64,000 nt of DNA. Origin: Maritalea sp049801075. Lineage in GTDB: Bacteria; Pseudomonadota; Alphaproteobacteria; Rhizobiales; Devosiaceae. The stretch spans positions 123,988-187,987 of the forward strand of contig NZ_JBNAGG010000005.1 in the NCBI RefSeq assembly GCF_049801075.1, written 5' to 3'. Shown here piece after piece: positions 26,905-36,500 of this stretch (position 1 is its first letter; the number at the start of each line of letters is the position of its first letter). Below the pieces are notes generated by a model. That model saw only the letters and a program-made list of their open reading frames with translations. It had not been told where the DNA came from and made no database searches. The position numbers were made by a program, and so were the translations under genes.

Positions 26905-27183
26905 TTGATTAAATCAGAACTCATTCAAAAACTTGCAGATGAAAATCCGCACCTGTTCCAGCGGGACATTGAGAATATCGTAAATACGATTATTGACGAG
27001 ATCGGTGATGCTCTTGCCAATGGTGGCCGTGCGGAGCTGCGCGGTTTCGGTGCATTTTCTGTAAAGAATCGCCCTGCGCGGGTTGGTCGCAATCCACGCA
27101 CTGGGGAAAAGGTTGAAGTTGAGGAAAAATATGTGCCTCAATTCAAAGCGGGTAAAGAAATCCGCGAAAGATTGAACAAATAA
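26905..27183 (+). CDS. ihfB: Integration host factor beta subunit
   Basis: DNA-bending protein that with IhfA aids recombination, replication and sigma-54 transcription. It has 92 residues; the start MIKSELIQKLA matches IHF-beta and is encoded by a TTG with GGGGAGG 6 nt upstream, so TTG is the real start. The beta-arm holds RNPRTGEKV, with the DNA-intercalating proline, and ELRGFGAFSV precedes it. An HU paralogue is less likely because of the MxKSELI opening and the lapA neighbour. Confidence 0.93.
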   Translation: MIKSELIQKLADENPHLFQRDIENIVNTIIDEIGDALANGGRAELRGFGAFSVKNRPARVGRNPRTGEKVEVEEKYVPQFKAGKEIRERLNK

Positions 27184-27239
27184 TATTTAGACGTGCTTTT
27201 TTCAGGTGCGTTTAACTGGACGAGAGGCATCGCACCATT

Positions 27240-27584
27240 ATGTTAAAGCGTGTTGTGACGTGGTTTTTTCTTATTCCACTCGCATTACTGTTTGCCTTTT
27301 TTGCATTGGCAAATCGCCAAGAGATACAATTGGGCATTGACCCTATTTCACCAGAGTCGCCATTCCTCGGGCCTTTTCCGGTGCCGCTATTTATTGTGAT
27401 TTATGGCGCGCTTCTGTTGGGCATCGTTTTAGGTGGCGTCGGTGCCTATATGGGCCAACACAAAAAACGCGCAGAACTGCGCGCGCTGCGTAAAGAACAC
27501 ACCAAACTCAAGCAACAAATGGATGCCCAAACGCCCGCACAACAGTCTGATGATGGCTTGGCGCTGTTGGATGATCGAGTATAA
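27240..27584 (+). CDS. lapA: LapA family small membrane protein (DUF1049)
   Basis: 114 residues with two hydrophobic segments (about 6-26 and 44-66) and a short basic cytoplasmic tail (HKKRAELRALRKEHTKLKQQ) predicted to form a coiled coil. This is the topology of LapA proteins of the lipopolysaccharide assembly machinery. The ihfB-lapA order is conserved across proteobacteria. Direct function in this organism is inferred. Confidence 0.85.
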   Translation: MLKRVVTWFFLIPLALLFAFFALANRQEIQLGIDPISPESPFLGPFPVPLFIVIYGALLLGIVLGGVGAYMGQHKKRAELRALRKEHTKLKQQMDAQTPAQQSDDGLALLDDRV

Positions 27585-27620
27585 AATGTTGTGTCCATCT
27601 GTTGAGAAAAGTGCCCCCTC

Positions 27621-28253
27621 ATGCCCTTGCTGATTAAAACTTGCGGCCTCAAATCGCCTGAAATCATTGATACGGCACTTGAATCAGGGGCCGATATTGT
27701 TGGTTTCGTGCATTTTGCGCGCAGCCCGCGCCATCTCGATCTTTCAGATATTGGCAATTTGATCCGCTATATGAATGGCCGCGCCAAAACCGCCATCCTC
27801 ACCGTCAACCCGGATGAAGATTTGTTGGAGCATTTGGTGGCGCTTGATCCAGACTATATTCAGCTGCACGGACAAGAGACCATCGAACGCGTTGAACATA
27901 TCCAACAAATGGGTGTGAAAGTGATCAAGGCGCTTCCGGTAGGCGGAAAAGAAGATTTGGCCACAGTGCCTGCTTATGCAGGTAAGGCAGATCTCATTAT
28001 TCTTGACGCAAAACCGCCAAAAGATTCGGCGCATCCGGGCGGCAATGGCGAAGTATTTGACTGGTCGCTTTTGAAAGCGCTTGACCCCGACATAAAGTTC
28101 ATGCTTTCCGGTGGGTTGACGATTGATAATGTTGAGCAAGCAGTGCGCGAAGTGCAACCATTCGGCCTAGACCTTTCCTCAGGCATTGAGGTGCGCAAGG
28201 GCGAAAAAGACGCTGGCTTAATCAAGAAATTTATGCGCCGCGCGCGCGGATAG
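27621..28253 (+). CDS. trpF: Phosphoribosylanthranilate isomerase
   Basis: Third step of tryptophan synthesis: Amadori rearrangement of phosphoribosylanthranilate. The 210-residue TIM barrel has the catalytic cysteine near the start (KTCGLKSPE), HFARSPRHL, the aspartate in YIQLHGQE, and the phosphate-binding LSGGLTIDNV and GLDLSSGIE near the end. It opens the trpF-trpB-trpA cluster, with trpB 38 nt downstream. Confidence 0.94.
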   Translation: MPLLIKTCGLKSPEIIDTALESGADIVGFVHFARSPRHLDLSDIGNLIRYMNGRAKTAILTVNPDEDLLEHLVALDPDYIQLHGQETIERVEHIQQMGVKVIKALPVGGKEDLATVPAYAGKADLIILDAKPPKDSAHPGGNGEVFDWSLLKALDPDIKFMLSGGLTIDNVEQAVREVQPFGLDLSSGIEVRKGEKDAGLIKKFMRRARG

Positions 28254-28290
28254 GATCATTCGCGAGCACGACGACAAGGGAGAATAATAG

Positions 28291-29511
28291 ATGACCTCAA
28301 CCGCAAATAGCTTGCGCCAAGGGCCGGATGAAATGGGCCGCTTTGGCATGTTTGGTGGCCGCTTTGTTGCTGAAACTTTGATGCCGCTGATTTTGGAATT
28401 GGATGAAGCCTACAAGGCCGCCAAAGCCGACCCAAGCTTTCAGGATGAGCTGGATTATCTCAATAAGCATTATATTGGTCGCCCTTCACCGCTCTATTAT
28501 GCCGAGCGTTTGACCGAGCATCTTGGTGGCGCCAAAATCTACTTTAAGCGCGATGAGTTGAACCATACTGGTTCGCACAAGATCAATAACTGCATCGGGC
28601 AAATCCTACTGGCCAAGCGCATGGGCAAGCCGCGCATTATCGCCGAAACTGGCGCGGGCCAGCATGGCGTGGCAACGGCGACTGTGTGCGCCCGCTTCGG
28701 CTTTCCTTGCGTTGTTTATATGGGTGCCAAAGATGTGGAGCGGCAAGCGCCAAACGTGTTCCGCATGAAGTTGTTGGGTGCTGAGATCATTCCGGTAACA
28801 GCGGGCCAAGGCACATTGAAAGACTCGATGAATGAAGCCCTGCGCGATTGGGTTACCAATGTTGACGACACATATTATCTGATTGGCACAGCAGCGGGCC
28901 CACACCCATTCCCTGAAATGGTGCGGAATTTCCAATCTGTGATTGGTCGCGAAACCAAAGAACAAATGATGGAAGCCGAAGGGCGGCTGCCAGATATGCT
29001 GATCGCAGCTGTTGGTGGCGGTTCAAATGCCATTGGCTTGTTCCATCCTTTCCTTGATGACAAAGACGTTCAGATCGTTGGCGTGGAAGCCGGCGGCAAA
29101 GGCCTTGATGGCGACGAGCATTGCGCGTCATTGACCGCAGGCAAGCCTGGCGTGTTGCACGGTAACCGCACTTATTTGTTGCAGAACTATGATGGCCAAA
29201 TCGACGAAGGTGCATCTATCTCTGCGGGTCTTGATTATCCAGGCATTGGCCCAGAACATGCTTATCTGCGCGACACAGGTCGGGTTGAGTATGTGCCGAT
29301 TATGGATGATGAAGCGCTCGAAGCATTCCAGCTTTTGACTCGGCTTGAGGGCATTATTCCAGCGCTTGAACCTAGCCATGCGTTGGCGGAAGTTGTGAAG
29401 CGTGCGCCGAAGATGGACAAAGACCAAATCATCGTGATGAACCTTTGTGGCCGTGGCGACAAAGACGTTTTCACCGCTGCCAAGCATCTTGGCGTTGACC
29501 TCGAACAATAA
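28291..29511 (+). CDS. trpB: Tryptophan synthase beta chain
   Basis: PLP enzyme that joins indole and L-serine. Of its 406 residues, GRFGMFGGRFVAETL opens the fold (as GMFGGRFV), HTGSHKINN holds the PLP lysine, GAGQHGVATAT is the indole channel region and VGGGSNAIGLF binds the PLP phosphate. EGIIPALEPSHA is the C-terminal signature. AAGGGAG precedes the ATG. It is followed by trpA after 18 nt. Confidence 0.97.
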   Translation: MTSTANSLRQGPDEMGRFGMFGGRFVAETLMPLILELDEAYKAAKADPSFQDELDYLNKHYIGRPSPLYYAERLTEHLGGAKIYFKRDELNHTGSHKINNCIGQILLAKRMGKPRIIAETGAGQHGVATATVCARFGFPCVVYMGAKDVERQAPNVFRMKLLGAEIIPVTAGQGTLKDSMNEALRDWVTNVDDTYYLIGTAAGPHPFPEMVRNFQSVIGRETKEQMMEAEGRLPDMLIAAVGGGSNAIGLFHPFLDDKDVQIVGVEAGGKGLDGDEHCASLTAGKPGVLHGNRTYLLQNYDGQIDEGASISAGLDYPGIGPEHAYLRDTGRVEYVPIMDDEALEAFQLLTRLEGIIPALEPSHALAEVVKRAPKMDKDQIIVMNLCGRGDKDVFTAAKHLGVDLEQ

Positions 29512-29529
29512 TCGCAAGGGATTGAATTT

Positions 29530-30351
29530 ATGACGCAGCGTATGGATGACGCCTTTGCAAAAACACGTGCGGAAAACCGCCCGGCCCTCGTCACTTTTGT
29601 GATGGCGGGCGACCCCAATTTTGAAACAGCTAAAAACATCGTGCTGGGCCTGCCAGAGGCTGGCGCTGATGTGATTGAACTGGGCATGCCTTTTTCTGAT
29701 CCGATGGCGGATGGTCCCACCATTCAAGCTGGCGGCCAACGTGCGCTGCAAGCTGGGCAGGACATGAAAAAGACGCTGGAGTTGGTTCGCCTGTTCCGGG
29801 AAGTCAACAGCACAACCCCAATTGTTTTGATGGGCTATTACAACCCGATTTACATTTATGGTGTGGACCAGTTTTTGGCGGATGCCCTTGAGGCTGGCGT
29901 TGATGGCTTGATCGTCGTTGATCTTCCCCCTGAAGAGGATGAAGAATTGTGCTTGCCTGCACTGAATAAAGGCCTGAACTTTATTCGCTTGGCGACACCC
30001 ACAACAGATGACAAGCGCTTGCCGCAGGTTTTGGCCAACACATCTGGATTTGTTTATTACGTCTCCATGACTGGCATTACCGGGTCTGCTTTGTCGAATC
30101 CGACAAATATTGGTGCCGCCGTCAAGCGCCTCAATCAACATACCGATTTGCCAATCTGTGTTGGCTTCGGCATCAAGACCGCAAATGATGCCAAAGGCAT
30201 TGGCGCGCAAGCAGATGGCGTTGTTGTGGGCACAGTTTTGGTCAAAGCGGTCGAAGATGGCGTGGCCGCGAACGAAGGTGCCGAACAGATCGCAGGGCGT
30301 GTGCACACGATTGTGCGTGAGCTGGCGGGCGGGTGTCGGGCAGCTCGCTAG
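29530..30351 (+). CDS. trpA: Tryptophan synthase alpha chain
   Basis: Cleaves indole-3-glycerol phosphate and passes indole to TrpB. The 273-residue TIM barrel shows the catalytic Glu in VIELGMPFSDPMADGP, the loop-2 aspartate in LIVVDLPPEE and the phosphate site near GFGIKTA. AAGGGA lies upstream of the ATG. A 135-bp gap separates it from accD, with no clear terminator. Confidence 0.96.
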   Translation: MTQRMDDAFAKTRAENRPALVTFVMAGDPNFETAKNIVLGLPEAGADVIELGMPFSDPMADGPTIQAGGQRALQAGQDMKKTLELVRLFREVNSTTPIVLMGYYNPIYIYGVDQFLADALEAGVDGLIVVDLPPEEDEELCLPALNKGLNFIRLATPTTDDKRLPQVLANTSGFVYYVSMTGITGSALSNPTNIGAAVKRLNQHTDLPICVGFGIKTANDAKGIGAQADGVVVGTVLVKAVEDGVAANEGAEQIAGRVHTIVRELAGGCRAAR

Positions 30352-30486
30352 TTTGGCTGCTCGCATTTTTGCCTAAAACCATATATAATATGCCCAATAT
30401 TGGCGGGCCTAAAGCAAGACTCGCCAAGCTTTGAATGATCGCTTATAAGGCGACAGAAATTTTGTGCAGGAAGGCTAAGAGGTCTC

Positions 30487-31482
30487 ATGAACTGGATTAA
30501 TTCCGTTGTTCGTCCAAAAATTCGTTCATTTTTGAACAAGCGTGAAACCCCGGACAATCTTTGGGTGAAATGCCCACAAAGCGGCGAAATGGTGTTTTAC
30601 CGCGACCTTGAAGCTAACCAGTGGGTGGTGCCAAATTCTGGCTTCCACATGAAGATTAAAGCGCGTGATCGTCTCAAATCATTTTTGGACGATGGCAAAT
30701 TCGACGAGCTCGAAACGCCAGATGTGCCCGTTGATCCGCTTAAATTCCGTGACAGCAAAAAATATACAGACCGTTTGCGCGATAGCCGCGCCAAGACAGA
30801 CATGAAAGATGCCGTTTTGGTGGCCACGGGCAAATTGCTGGGCCGCGACGTCACCGTTGGCGTGCAGGATTTCGATTTTATGGGCGGTTCGCTCGGCATG
30901 GCAGCGGGTGCTGCTATTGTTAAGGGCGCCGAAGCTGCGGTGAAAAACAAAACGCCGTTCGTGTTATTCACCGCTTCTGGTGGCGCACGGATGCAGGAAG
31001 GCATGCTTTCTTTGATGCAAATGCCGCGCACAACCGTTGCGCTGCAGCGGCTCAAAGAAGCCGGATTGCCTTATATTGTTGTGTTGACCAACCCAACCAC
31101 AGGCGGCGTGACAGCGTCTTACGCGATGTTGGGCGACGTGCAGATTGCAGAACCTGACGCGTTGATCGGCTTTGCGGGCCAGCGCGTGATCGAGCAAACC
31201 ATTCGCGAGAAATTGCCAAAAGGCTTCCAACGTTCTGAATATCTTTATGATCACGGCATGATCGATATGGTGGTGCACCGCCATGATCTGCGGCCAACGA
31301 TTGGGCGTCTGATTGGTATTTTCACCAAGTCAGAACTCAATGAAATTGAAACCAGCAGCGCCAAACGCAAGAGCGTGCGGGATGCTGTGGCGGAAGCTGA
31401 AGGCGAAGAAGCCAAAAAGAACGAAGGCCCAGCGGAAGGCGATTTGGTGCTTGAGCAGCCCCCTGTGGCGCACGCGGAATAA
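30487..31482 (+). CDS. accD: Acetyl-CoA carboxylase carboxyltransferase beta subunit
   Basis: Forms malonyl-CoA with AccA in fatty acid synthesis. The 331-residue protein has the crotonase-like fold with TASGGARMQEGMLSLMQM and PTTGGVTASYAMLGDV. At the zinc ribbon it keeps Cys29 only; the partner positions are Ser32, Val48 and Ser51, so the site is unlikely to bind zinc. This degenerate form is found in other alphaproteobacteria. A Lys/Glu-rich C-terminal tail extends beyond the core. accD is followed by folC after 9 nt. Confidence 0.95.
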   Translation: MNWINSVVRPKIRSFLNKRETPDNLWVKCPQSGEMVFYRDLEANQWVVPNSGFHMKIKARDRLKSFLDDGKFDELETPDVPVDPLKFRDSKKYTDRLRDSRAKTDMKDAVLVATGKLLGRDVTVGVQDFDFMGGSLGMAAGAAIVKGAEAAVKNKTPFVLFTASGGARMQEGMLSLMQMPRTTVALQRLKEAGLPYIVVLTNPTTGGVTASYAMLGDVQIAEPDALIGFAGQRVIEQTIREKLPKGFQRSEYLYDHGMIDMVVHRHDLRPTIGRLIGIFTKSELNEIETSSAKRKSVRDAVAEAEGEEAKKNEGPAEGDLVLEQPPVAHAE

Positions 31483-31491
31483 GCGCGCTCC

Positions 31492-32796
31492 GTGACCGAG
31501 ACCGACATCATTGTTGCGCGCCTCATGGCGCTCCATCCTAAAAAAATGGATCTGTCCCTTGGCCGTATCGAACGGCTTTTGGACGCTGCTGGAAACCCGC
31601 ATGATCGGTTGCCGCCTGTCATTCACGTGGCTGGCACAAATGGCAAGGGCTCTGTCATTTCTTTTATGCGGTCCATTTTGGAAGCGATGGGCAAACGTGT
31701 GCATGTTTACACTTCGCCACATCTCTCGCGCTTTCACGAACGTTTTCGGCTGGCAGGCGAATTGGTTAGTTCCGAACGGCTGAACGAGACAATGGAACGC
31801 CTTGAGCGTTTGAATGATGGCAAACCTATTACATTTTTTGAGCTGACGACCGTTGTGGCCTTCGACTTGTTCGCTCAAGTTGAAGCAGATGTGGTGTTGT
31901 TGGAAACTGGCCTCGGTGGCCGCCTAGACAGCACCAATGTTGTCAAACAGCCTTTCGGCACAGTGATCACGCCAATCTCAATCGATCATGTTCAGTTTTT
32001 GGGCGACACAATCGATAAAATCGCATTTGAAAAAGCGGGCATCATGAAGCCCGGCGCCAAAGCTGTGTTTGCAAGGCAAATGCATGATGCTTTGGGCGTG
32101 TTGGAACAGCGGGCCATGGAATTGGGCATCACCCCATTCATTGGCGGTCAAGACTTTGACGGCTATGGCGAGAATGGCCGTTTTGTTTATCAAGATACTG
32201 AAGGGCTTGAGGACTTACCTGTGCCTGCCCTGCGTGGCCACCATCAGTTGAGTAATGCGTCAACTGCCATTGCTGCCTTGCGGCATTTTGGGTTGAACCC
32301 TAGTTCTGAAGCGCTGGCGGATGGAATGCGCAATGTGGTTTGGCCTGCGCGCTTTTCGCCACTCAAAGGCGCTCTTAATCAATATCTTTCGCATGAAAGC
32401 GAATTGTGGCTTGATGGCGGACACAATGCCGATGGCGCGCAAGTTTTGGCGCAGGGTTTGGCAGACCTAAACGAGAAGAGTTCTCGTCCGCTAACCCTTG
32501 TGCTTGGCATGTTGGCCAATAAGGATATTAAGGGCTATTTGTCGGCATTTGACGGGTTGGCACATCGCATTATCACCGTGCCAGTGCCGGATGATGATTT
32601 GGCAACCAATGCTGGTTCCAGCCCGGAAGGCTTGGCGCAAACCGCTGGAGAATTGGGTTTTCGGGCTCAGCCTGCCCATTCAATTGTTGAAGCTTTGAAA
32701 CTGGTCGAACGCGATGGTCCACAGCGCGTGGTGATTTGCGGTTCGCTCTATCTTGCTGGGCATGTGTTGCTGGAAAATGAAACGCCGCCCCAATAG
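31492..32796 (+). CDS. folC: Bifunctional folylpolyglutamate/dihydrofolate synthase
   Basis: Makes dihydrofolate and adds glutamates to folates. It has 434 residues, with the P-loop AGTNGKGS, the ATP/Mg sites in LLETGLGGRLDSTN and ITPISIDHVQFLGDTIDKIAFEK broken by short links, and the C-terminal SLYLAGHVL. The GTG start at 31492 is chosen because residues from TETDIIVARLMALHPKKMDL match homologous N-termini. accD-folC is a conserved pair, and a hairpin overlaps its stop. Confidence 0.93.
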   Translation: MTETDIIVARLMALHPKKMDLSLGRIERLLDAAGNPHDRLPPVIHVAGTNGKGSVISFMRSILEAMGKRVHVYTSPHLSRFHERFRLAGELVSSERLNETMERLERLNDGKPITFFELTTVVAFDLFAQVEADVVLLETGLGGRLDSTNVVKQPFGTVITPISIDHVQFLGDTIDKIAFEKAGIMKPGAKAVFARQMHDALGVLEQRAMELGITPFIGGQDFDGYGENGRFVYQDTEGLEDLPVPALRGHHQLSNASTAIAALRHFGLNPSSEALADGMRNVVWPARFSPLKGALNQYLSHESELWLDGGHNADGAQVLAQGLADLNEKSSRPLTLVLGMLANKDIKGYLSAFDGLAHRIITVPVPDDDLATNAGSSPEGLAQTAGELGFRAQPAHSIVEALKLVERDGPQRVVICGSLYLAGHVLLENETPPQ

Positions 32797-32806
32797 GAGC
32801 GGCGTT
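32781..32806. terminator. Probable terminator shared by folC and the thioredoxin genes
   Basis: 8-bp stem AACGCCGC/GCGGCGTT flanking a short G/C-rich loop; it overlaps the folC stop. On the - strand it is followed by TTTCATTTTCC. It lies between the converging folC and trx units. Confidence 0.5.
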
Positions 32807-32831
32807 AAAAACAATTACTTGCGGTTTCCGG

Positions 32832-33155
32832 TTAGGCTGCAACGCCTTCCAGCCATTTGGTTAGCCCGACCCTAGAAAGGGTGGCACCAACTTTCATGTC
32901 GACCACTTCACCTTTATCAAAGATCAAATATGTCGGCATGTTGCGCACGCCAAACTGACTTGCGGTTGATGGATTGTCTGCCGCATTCAGTTTTACCAAC
33001 TTAACACGCCCATCAAATTCATCAGCCGCCTGCTCCAATAGCGGGTCCATCGCTTTGCACGGCGCACACCATTCGGCCCAAAAATCGACCAAAACGGGCA
33101 CATCGCTTTCCAGTACTTCTGCTGCAAAATTGCTGTCGTCAACCGCGTTCAGCAT
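32832..33155 (-). CDS. Thioredoxin-like protein (WCAPC), second copy
   Basis: 107-residue thioredoxin fold with active site WCAPC (C30, C33) and the cis-proline in NMPTYLIF. It lies 9 nt downstream of the trxA copy and shares its length, the VPVLVDFWAEWC core and the WLEG-x-AA end, so the pair is a tandem duplication. Ala replaces the standard Gly of WCGPC, which should shift redox potential. Target proteins are unknown. Confidence 0.9.
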   Translation of the reverse strand: MLNAVDDSNFAAEVLESDVPVLVDFWAEWCAPCKAMDPLLEQAADEFDGRVKLVKLNAADNPSTASQFGVRNMPTYLIFDKGEVVDMKVGATLSRVGLTKWLEGVAA

Positions 33156-33164
33156 GACAGCTCC

Positions 33165-33488
33165 TTACGCCGCGTGGCCTTCAAGCCATTTCACCAAACC
33201 TGCCTTTGGCTCGCCAGCGCCGATTTTCATGTCAGCCGCTGCACCATCTTTAAACAGAATCATGGTTGGAATGGAGCGGATGCCATATTGGGCAGCGATG
33301 TTTGGATTTTCATCCACATTCACTTTCACAATTTTCACTTTGCCGTCCATTTCAGTCGAAATTTCTTCCAACACAGGTGCAATCGCCTTACATGGGCCAC
33401 ACCATTCGGCCCAAAAGTCAACCAATACAGGCACTTGAGCGTTGAGCACTTCGTCAGAGAATTGAGATTCGGATACTTGGGTGGTCAT
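33165..33488 (-). CDS. trxA: Thioredoxin
   Basis: General disulfide reductase of the cytoplasm, 107 residues with the standard WCGPC (C30, C33) and cis-proline in SIPTMILF. The addA-trxA-folC neighbourhood is conserved in Rhizobiales. It lies 111 bp after addA and precedes the WCAPC copy. Confidence 0.95.
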   Translation of the reverse strand: MTTQVSESQFSDEVLNAQVPVLVDFWAEWCGPCKAIAPVLEEISTEMDGKVKIVKVNVDENPNIAAQYGIRSIPTMILFKDGAAADMKIGAGEPKAGLVKWLEGHAA

Positions 33489-33599
33489 AACCAGTTCCCC
33501 TTTTCATTTGTGTTGGCTTGAATGTAAGAAGAGTCGGATAAAGATTCAAGCAGATCACGGCGGGGTGATGAAAAATCAGTCACCACAGAAATTCTTTTC

Positions 33600-36500
33600 T
33601 CAAACATACATTAAACGCGCATTTTGCGTCCACAAAATGGCGGTTTTTAAGGTGTGTTCTGGATAGGTTTTAGCCAACACTTGTGCATATTGCGCCAATT
33701 GGTGGCGATATTTCGGACTTATCTGTTCTGCCGTTTCCGGTACATTTTGATCCGATTTAAAATCCACGATCAGCACTTCTTTTTCAGAAATTACCAATCT
33801 ATCGATGCGGCCCGTAATGCGTGCAGGCGCGCCATCCAGCTCGATATTTGCGGCAAGAGCTACTTCGGCACGACTTTGTGCGGAGAACAAGAATGAAAGC
33901 TCATCGTTCTTTAGAATGGTCATCGCCTTATCCAGAATTTCACCATGCAACTCAGGTGCTTCGGGCAAGATTAAGGGCAAGGCAATGTTGGCCTGCGCCT
34001 CCCGCTGGCTTTCGGCACATTCAGGCAGATATTGCAGCAAAGCATGAAGCGCGTTACCGCGGGCCATTGCCAATTTCGGTGGCAAGCCTGTCGCAACTTC
34101 GTCGGCGGACGTCAAACTGGTCGGCAATGTTTCATCGCCCTTGGAAGGCTCAACAATAACGCGCTTTTCTGGCGCTTCCACTGGCTGCACCATATAGCTG
34201 GGCAAGTCCGCACGTTCATGGCTCAGCGTGATCGGCTTGGCTGGCTGATAAATCTGCGCTCCGCTTGGATATATCGTGCCCTCCTCTCGCTCATCTGCCA
34301 CTGGCTGAAGCGCGCCCATTGCCATGTCAAACCAGCTAGCCGGGCCAGACTTTGATGGTTTTTTCTCTACACCGGTGAGGTAAAGCTCGTCTTCCGCGCG
34401 GGTCAGCGCCACATAGAGCTTGCGACGATATTCATCAAACTCTTTTTCCGCGCGCTTATCCTTTAATGCACTCGCTGCTTCGGGCAAATTGTTGGCCCCG
34501 CCAATATTCCAAGCGAGAAAGCTTTTGTGGGGCAATTCGGCTGGCACATCGAGAAAAACCGAGGACGTGTAATTTCGGCTATCGGGCGCTTGGGTTGCGT
34601 CCAAACAGATGACAATTGGGGCTTCTAAACCTTTTGCGCCATGCACGGTCATTACCCGAATATTGTCTTTCACATCACTTAGCTCGCGCTTCACTTCGGC
34701 GGGGGACGCGCGCATTTTTGTAAGGAAGCCAATGAGACTTGATTGATCCTGGCGCTCATGGGCCAATGCCATGGTCATAAATTCGCCAATCACATCATCA
34801 ATTTCTGGTCCCAATCGTGTGTGGAATTTTTGCAACCCTTTGTGGGTGTACAGAATGAACGCGAAAAACTCGTAGGGTCGATCTACATCCAAGTGTGTGC
34901 GCCACTCGCGCAGCAAGGCATAGGGCTTTTCAGCCCATGGATGCGTTTTGGCGAATTGGCGTAGATGGGCCCAAAGAGGCCCTTTTGAACGATTATGGCA
35001 CAGTTCAAACAATTGCTCTTCGCTAATGTTGAACAGAGGCGATCTCAGCAACGTTGCCAAGCCCAGATCGTCGGCGGGGTTGACCATCACGTCGCCCAGA
35101 ACCAGCAAATCTTTGACAGCAATGTGGTCGTTCACAACCAGCTTGTCTTCACCCAAATTGGGGAGATTACGCTGCTTAAGCGCCTTGATCATTTCTTTGA
35201 ACAAGCGCCCACGCGTTTGCACCAAAATCATAATATCATCGGGCCGTACGGCGCGATCGTGCCCCGATAGTGTGCGCCCTTTTCGCAACCAGTTTTCGAT
35301 GGTGCGAGCCACTCGTTGGGCTAGCTTGGCTTCCGGGCGCTGCTCATGTTGCGCCGCTTCAATGGGATATTGGTCACCTGGCTCCGGCTTTTCGGCCAAA
35401 GGTTCTTTTGGCCATAGGGCTACAAAGCCAGCATTTGTGGTCCGCGCGGCTTTGTGCGCTGGCGCTGCGGCGACACCGGAAAGGCCTTTATGGTTTTCTT
35501 GCGCTTCAAACACCAAGTCCACGGCACTCAAAATGGGATTTTGGGTCCGGAAAGAAGTTTGCAGCGGCACGTCATGCCATGTCTGCTCAGCTTCCCGCGC
35601 ACGACGGGCAAAGCGGCGGCCCATCTCGCCGAATAGGCGCGGCTCCGCGCCCTGAAAACTATAAATGGATTGCTTTTCATCCCCTACAGCGAAGAGCGTG
35701 CGTTTCTTTAGCACAGCCCCCTCACCCGCGAAGAACTCTCTGGCGATGGCCTCGATAATGTCCCATTGCTCGGGGTTCGTATCTTGGCTTTCATCCACCA
35801 AAATGTGCGTAATGCCCGCATCGAGCTTGTAAGCGACCCATGGCCCATAGGCTTCGTTTGCAAAAAGCCGTTTTAGCGCCAAAATCAAATCGTCAAAGTC
35901 CAAATGCGCTTTGGCCTTTTTGCTCGCTTCATAAGCCCCCACAACAGCCTCAGCCAGTGCCAATAGCAGCTTAGAATTGTCCAAAAAACGCGCCAATTTG
36001 AGCTGCTCAAACAGATCAGCAAGCCGTTCGCCTTCCGCTTCCAGCTGCCCAGCAAGTGCTTCATCTTTTTTGGCAATGCCGGCAGCGCCTTTTTTCGGCG
36101 TCCCCTTTTGGGTTAGCAATGCGGTGAAGGCCTGCTCCATCCGCTTTTCATTTGGGTCGGCTGCCAGCAATCCATCTGCAATTGTTTTGGCCACACCCAA
36201 ATGATGCAAATGCTGGCCAACGCCATGATATTCAGATTGGGGCAAAATGGCTTCGTTGAGCACATGGTCTTCAATTTGTGCTGCGCTCAAATCAGCGGGC
36301 ACCTTGAGGAACTCGGCCAAATTTTCAATGGCTCGATCTTTGTGGGCCAATAGCGTTTTGAGCTTGGCCCCTTCTGCCAGCAATTTATCCAGCGCATCTT
36401 CAATTTGTGCGTCGCTTGCGCGCTCAAACAACGCGTCTAGCAAATGTGCGATCTGATCTGCCCGATAGCGGCCAGCAAGCACGCGCTCCCGCGCGTCCTG

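Noticed and set aside
29128..30366. 412-codon open frame on the - strand
   Set aside because: It is wholly antisense to trpA and the end of trpB, has a Cys/His/Arg-rich composition typical of shadow frames and no family motif.
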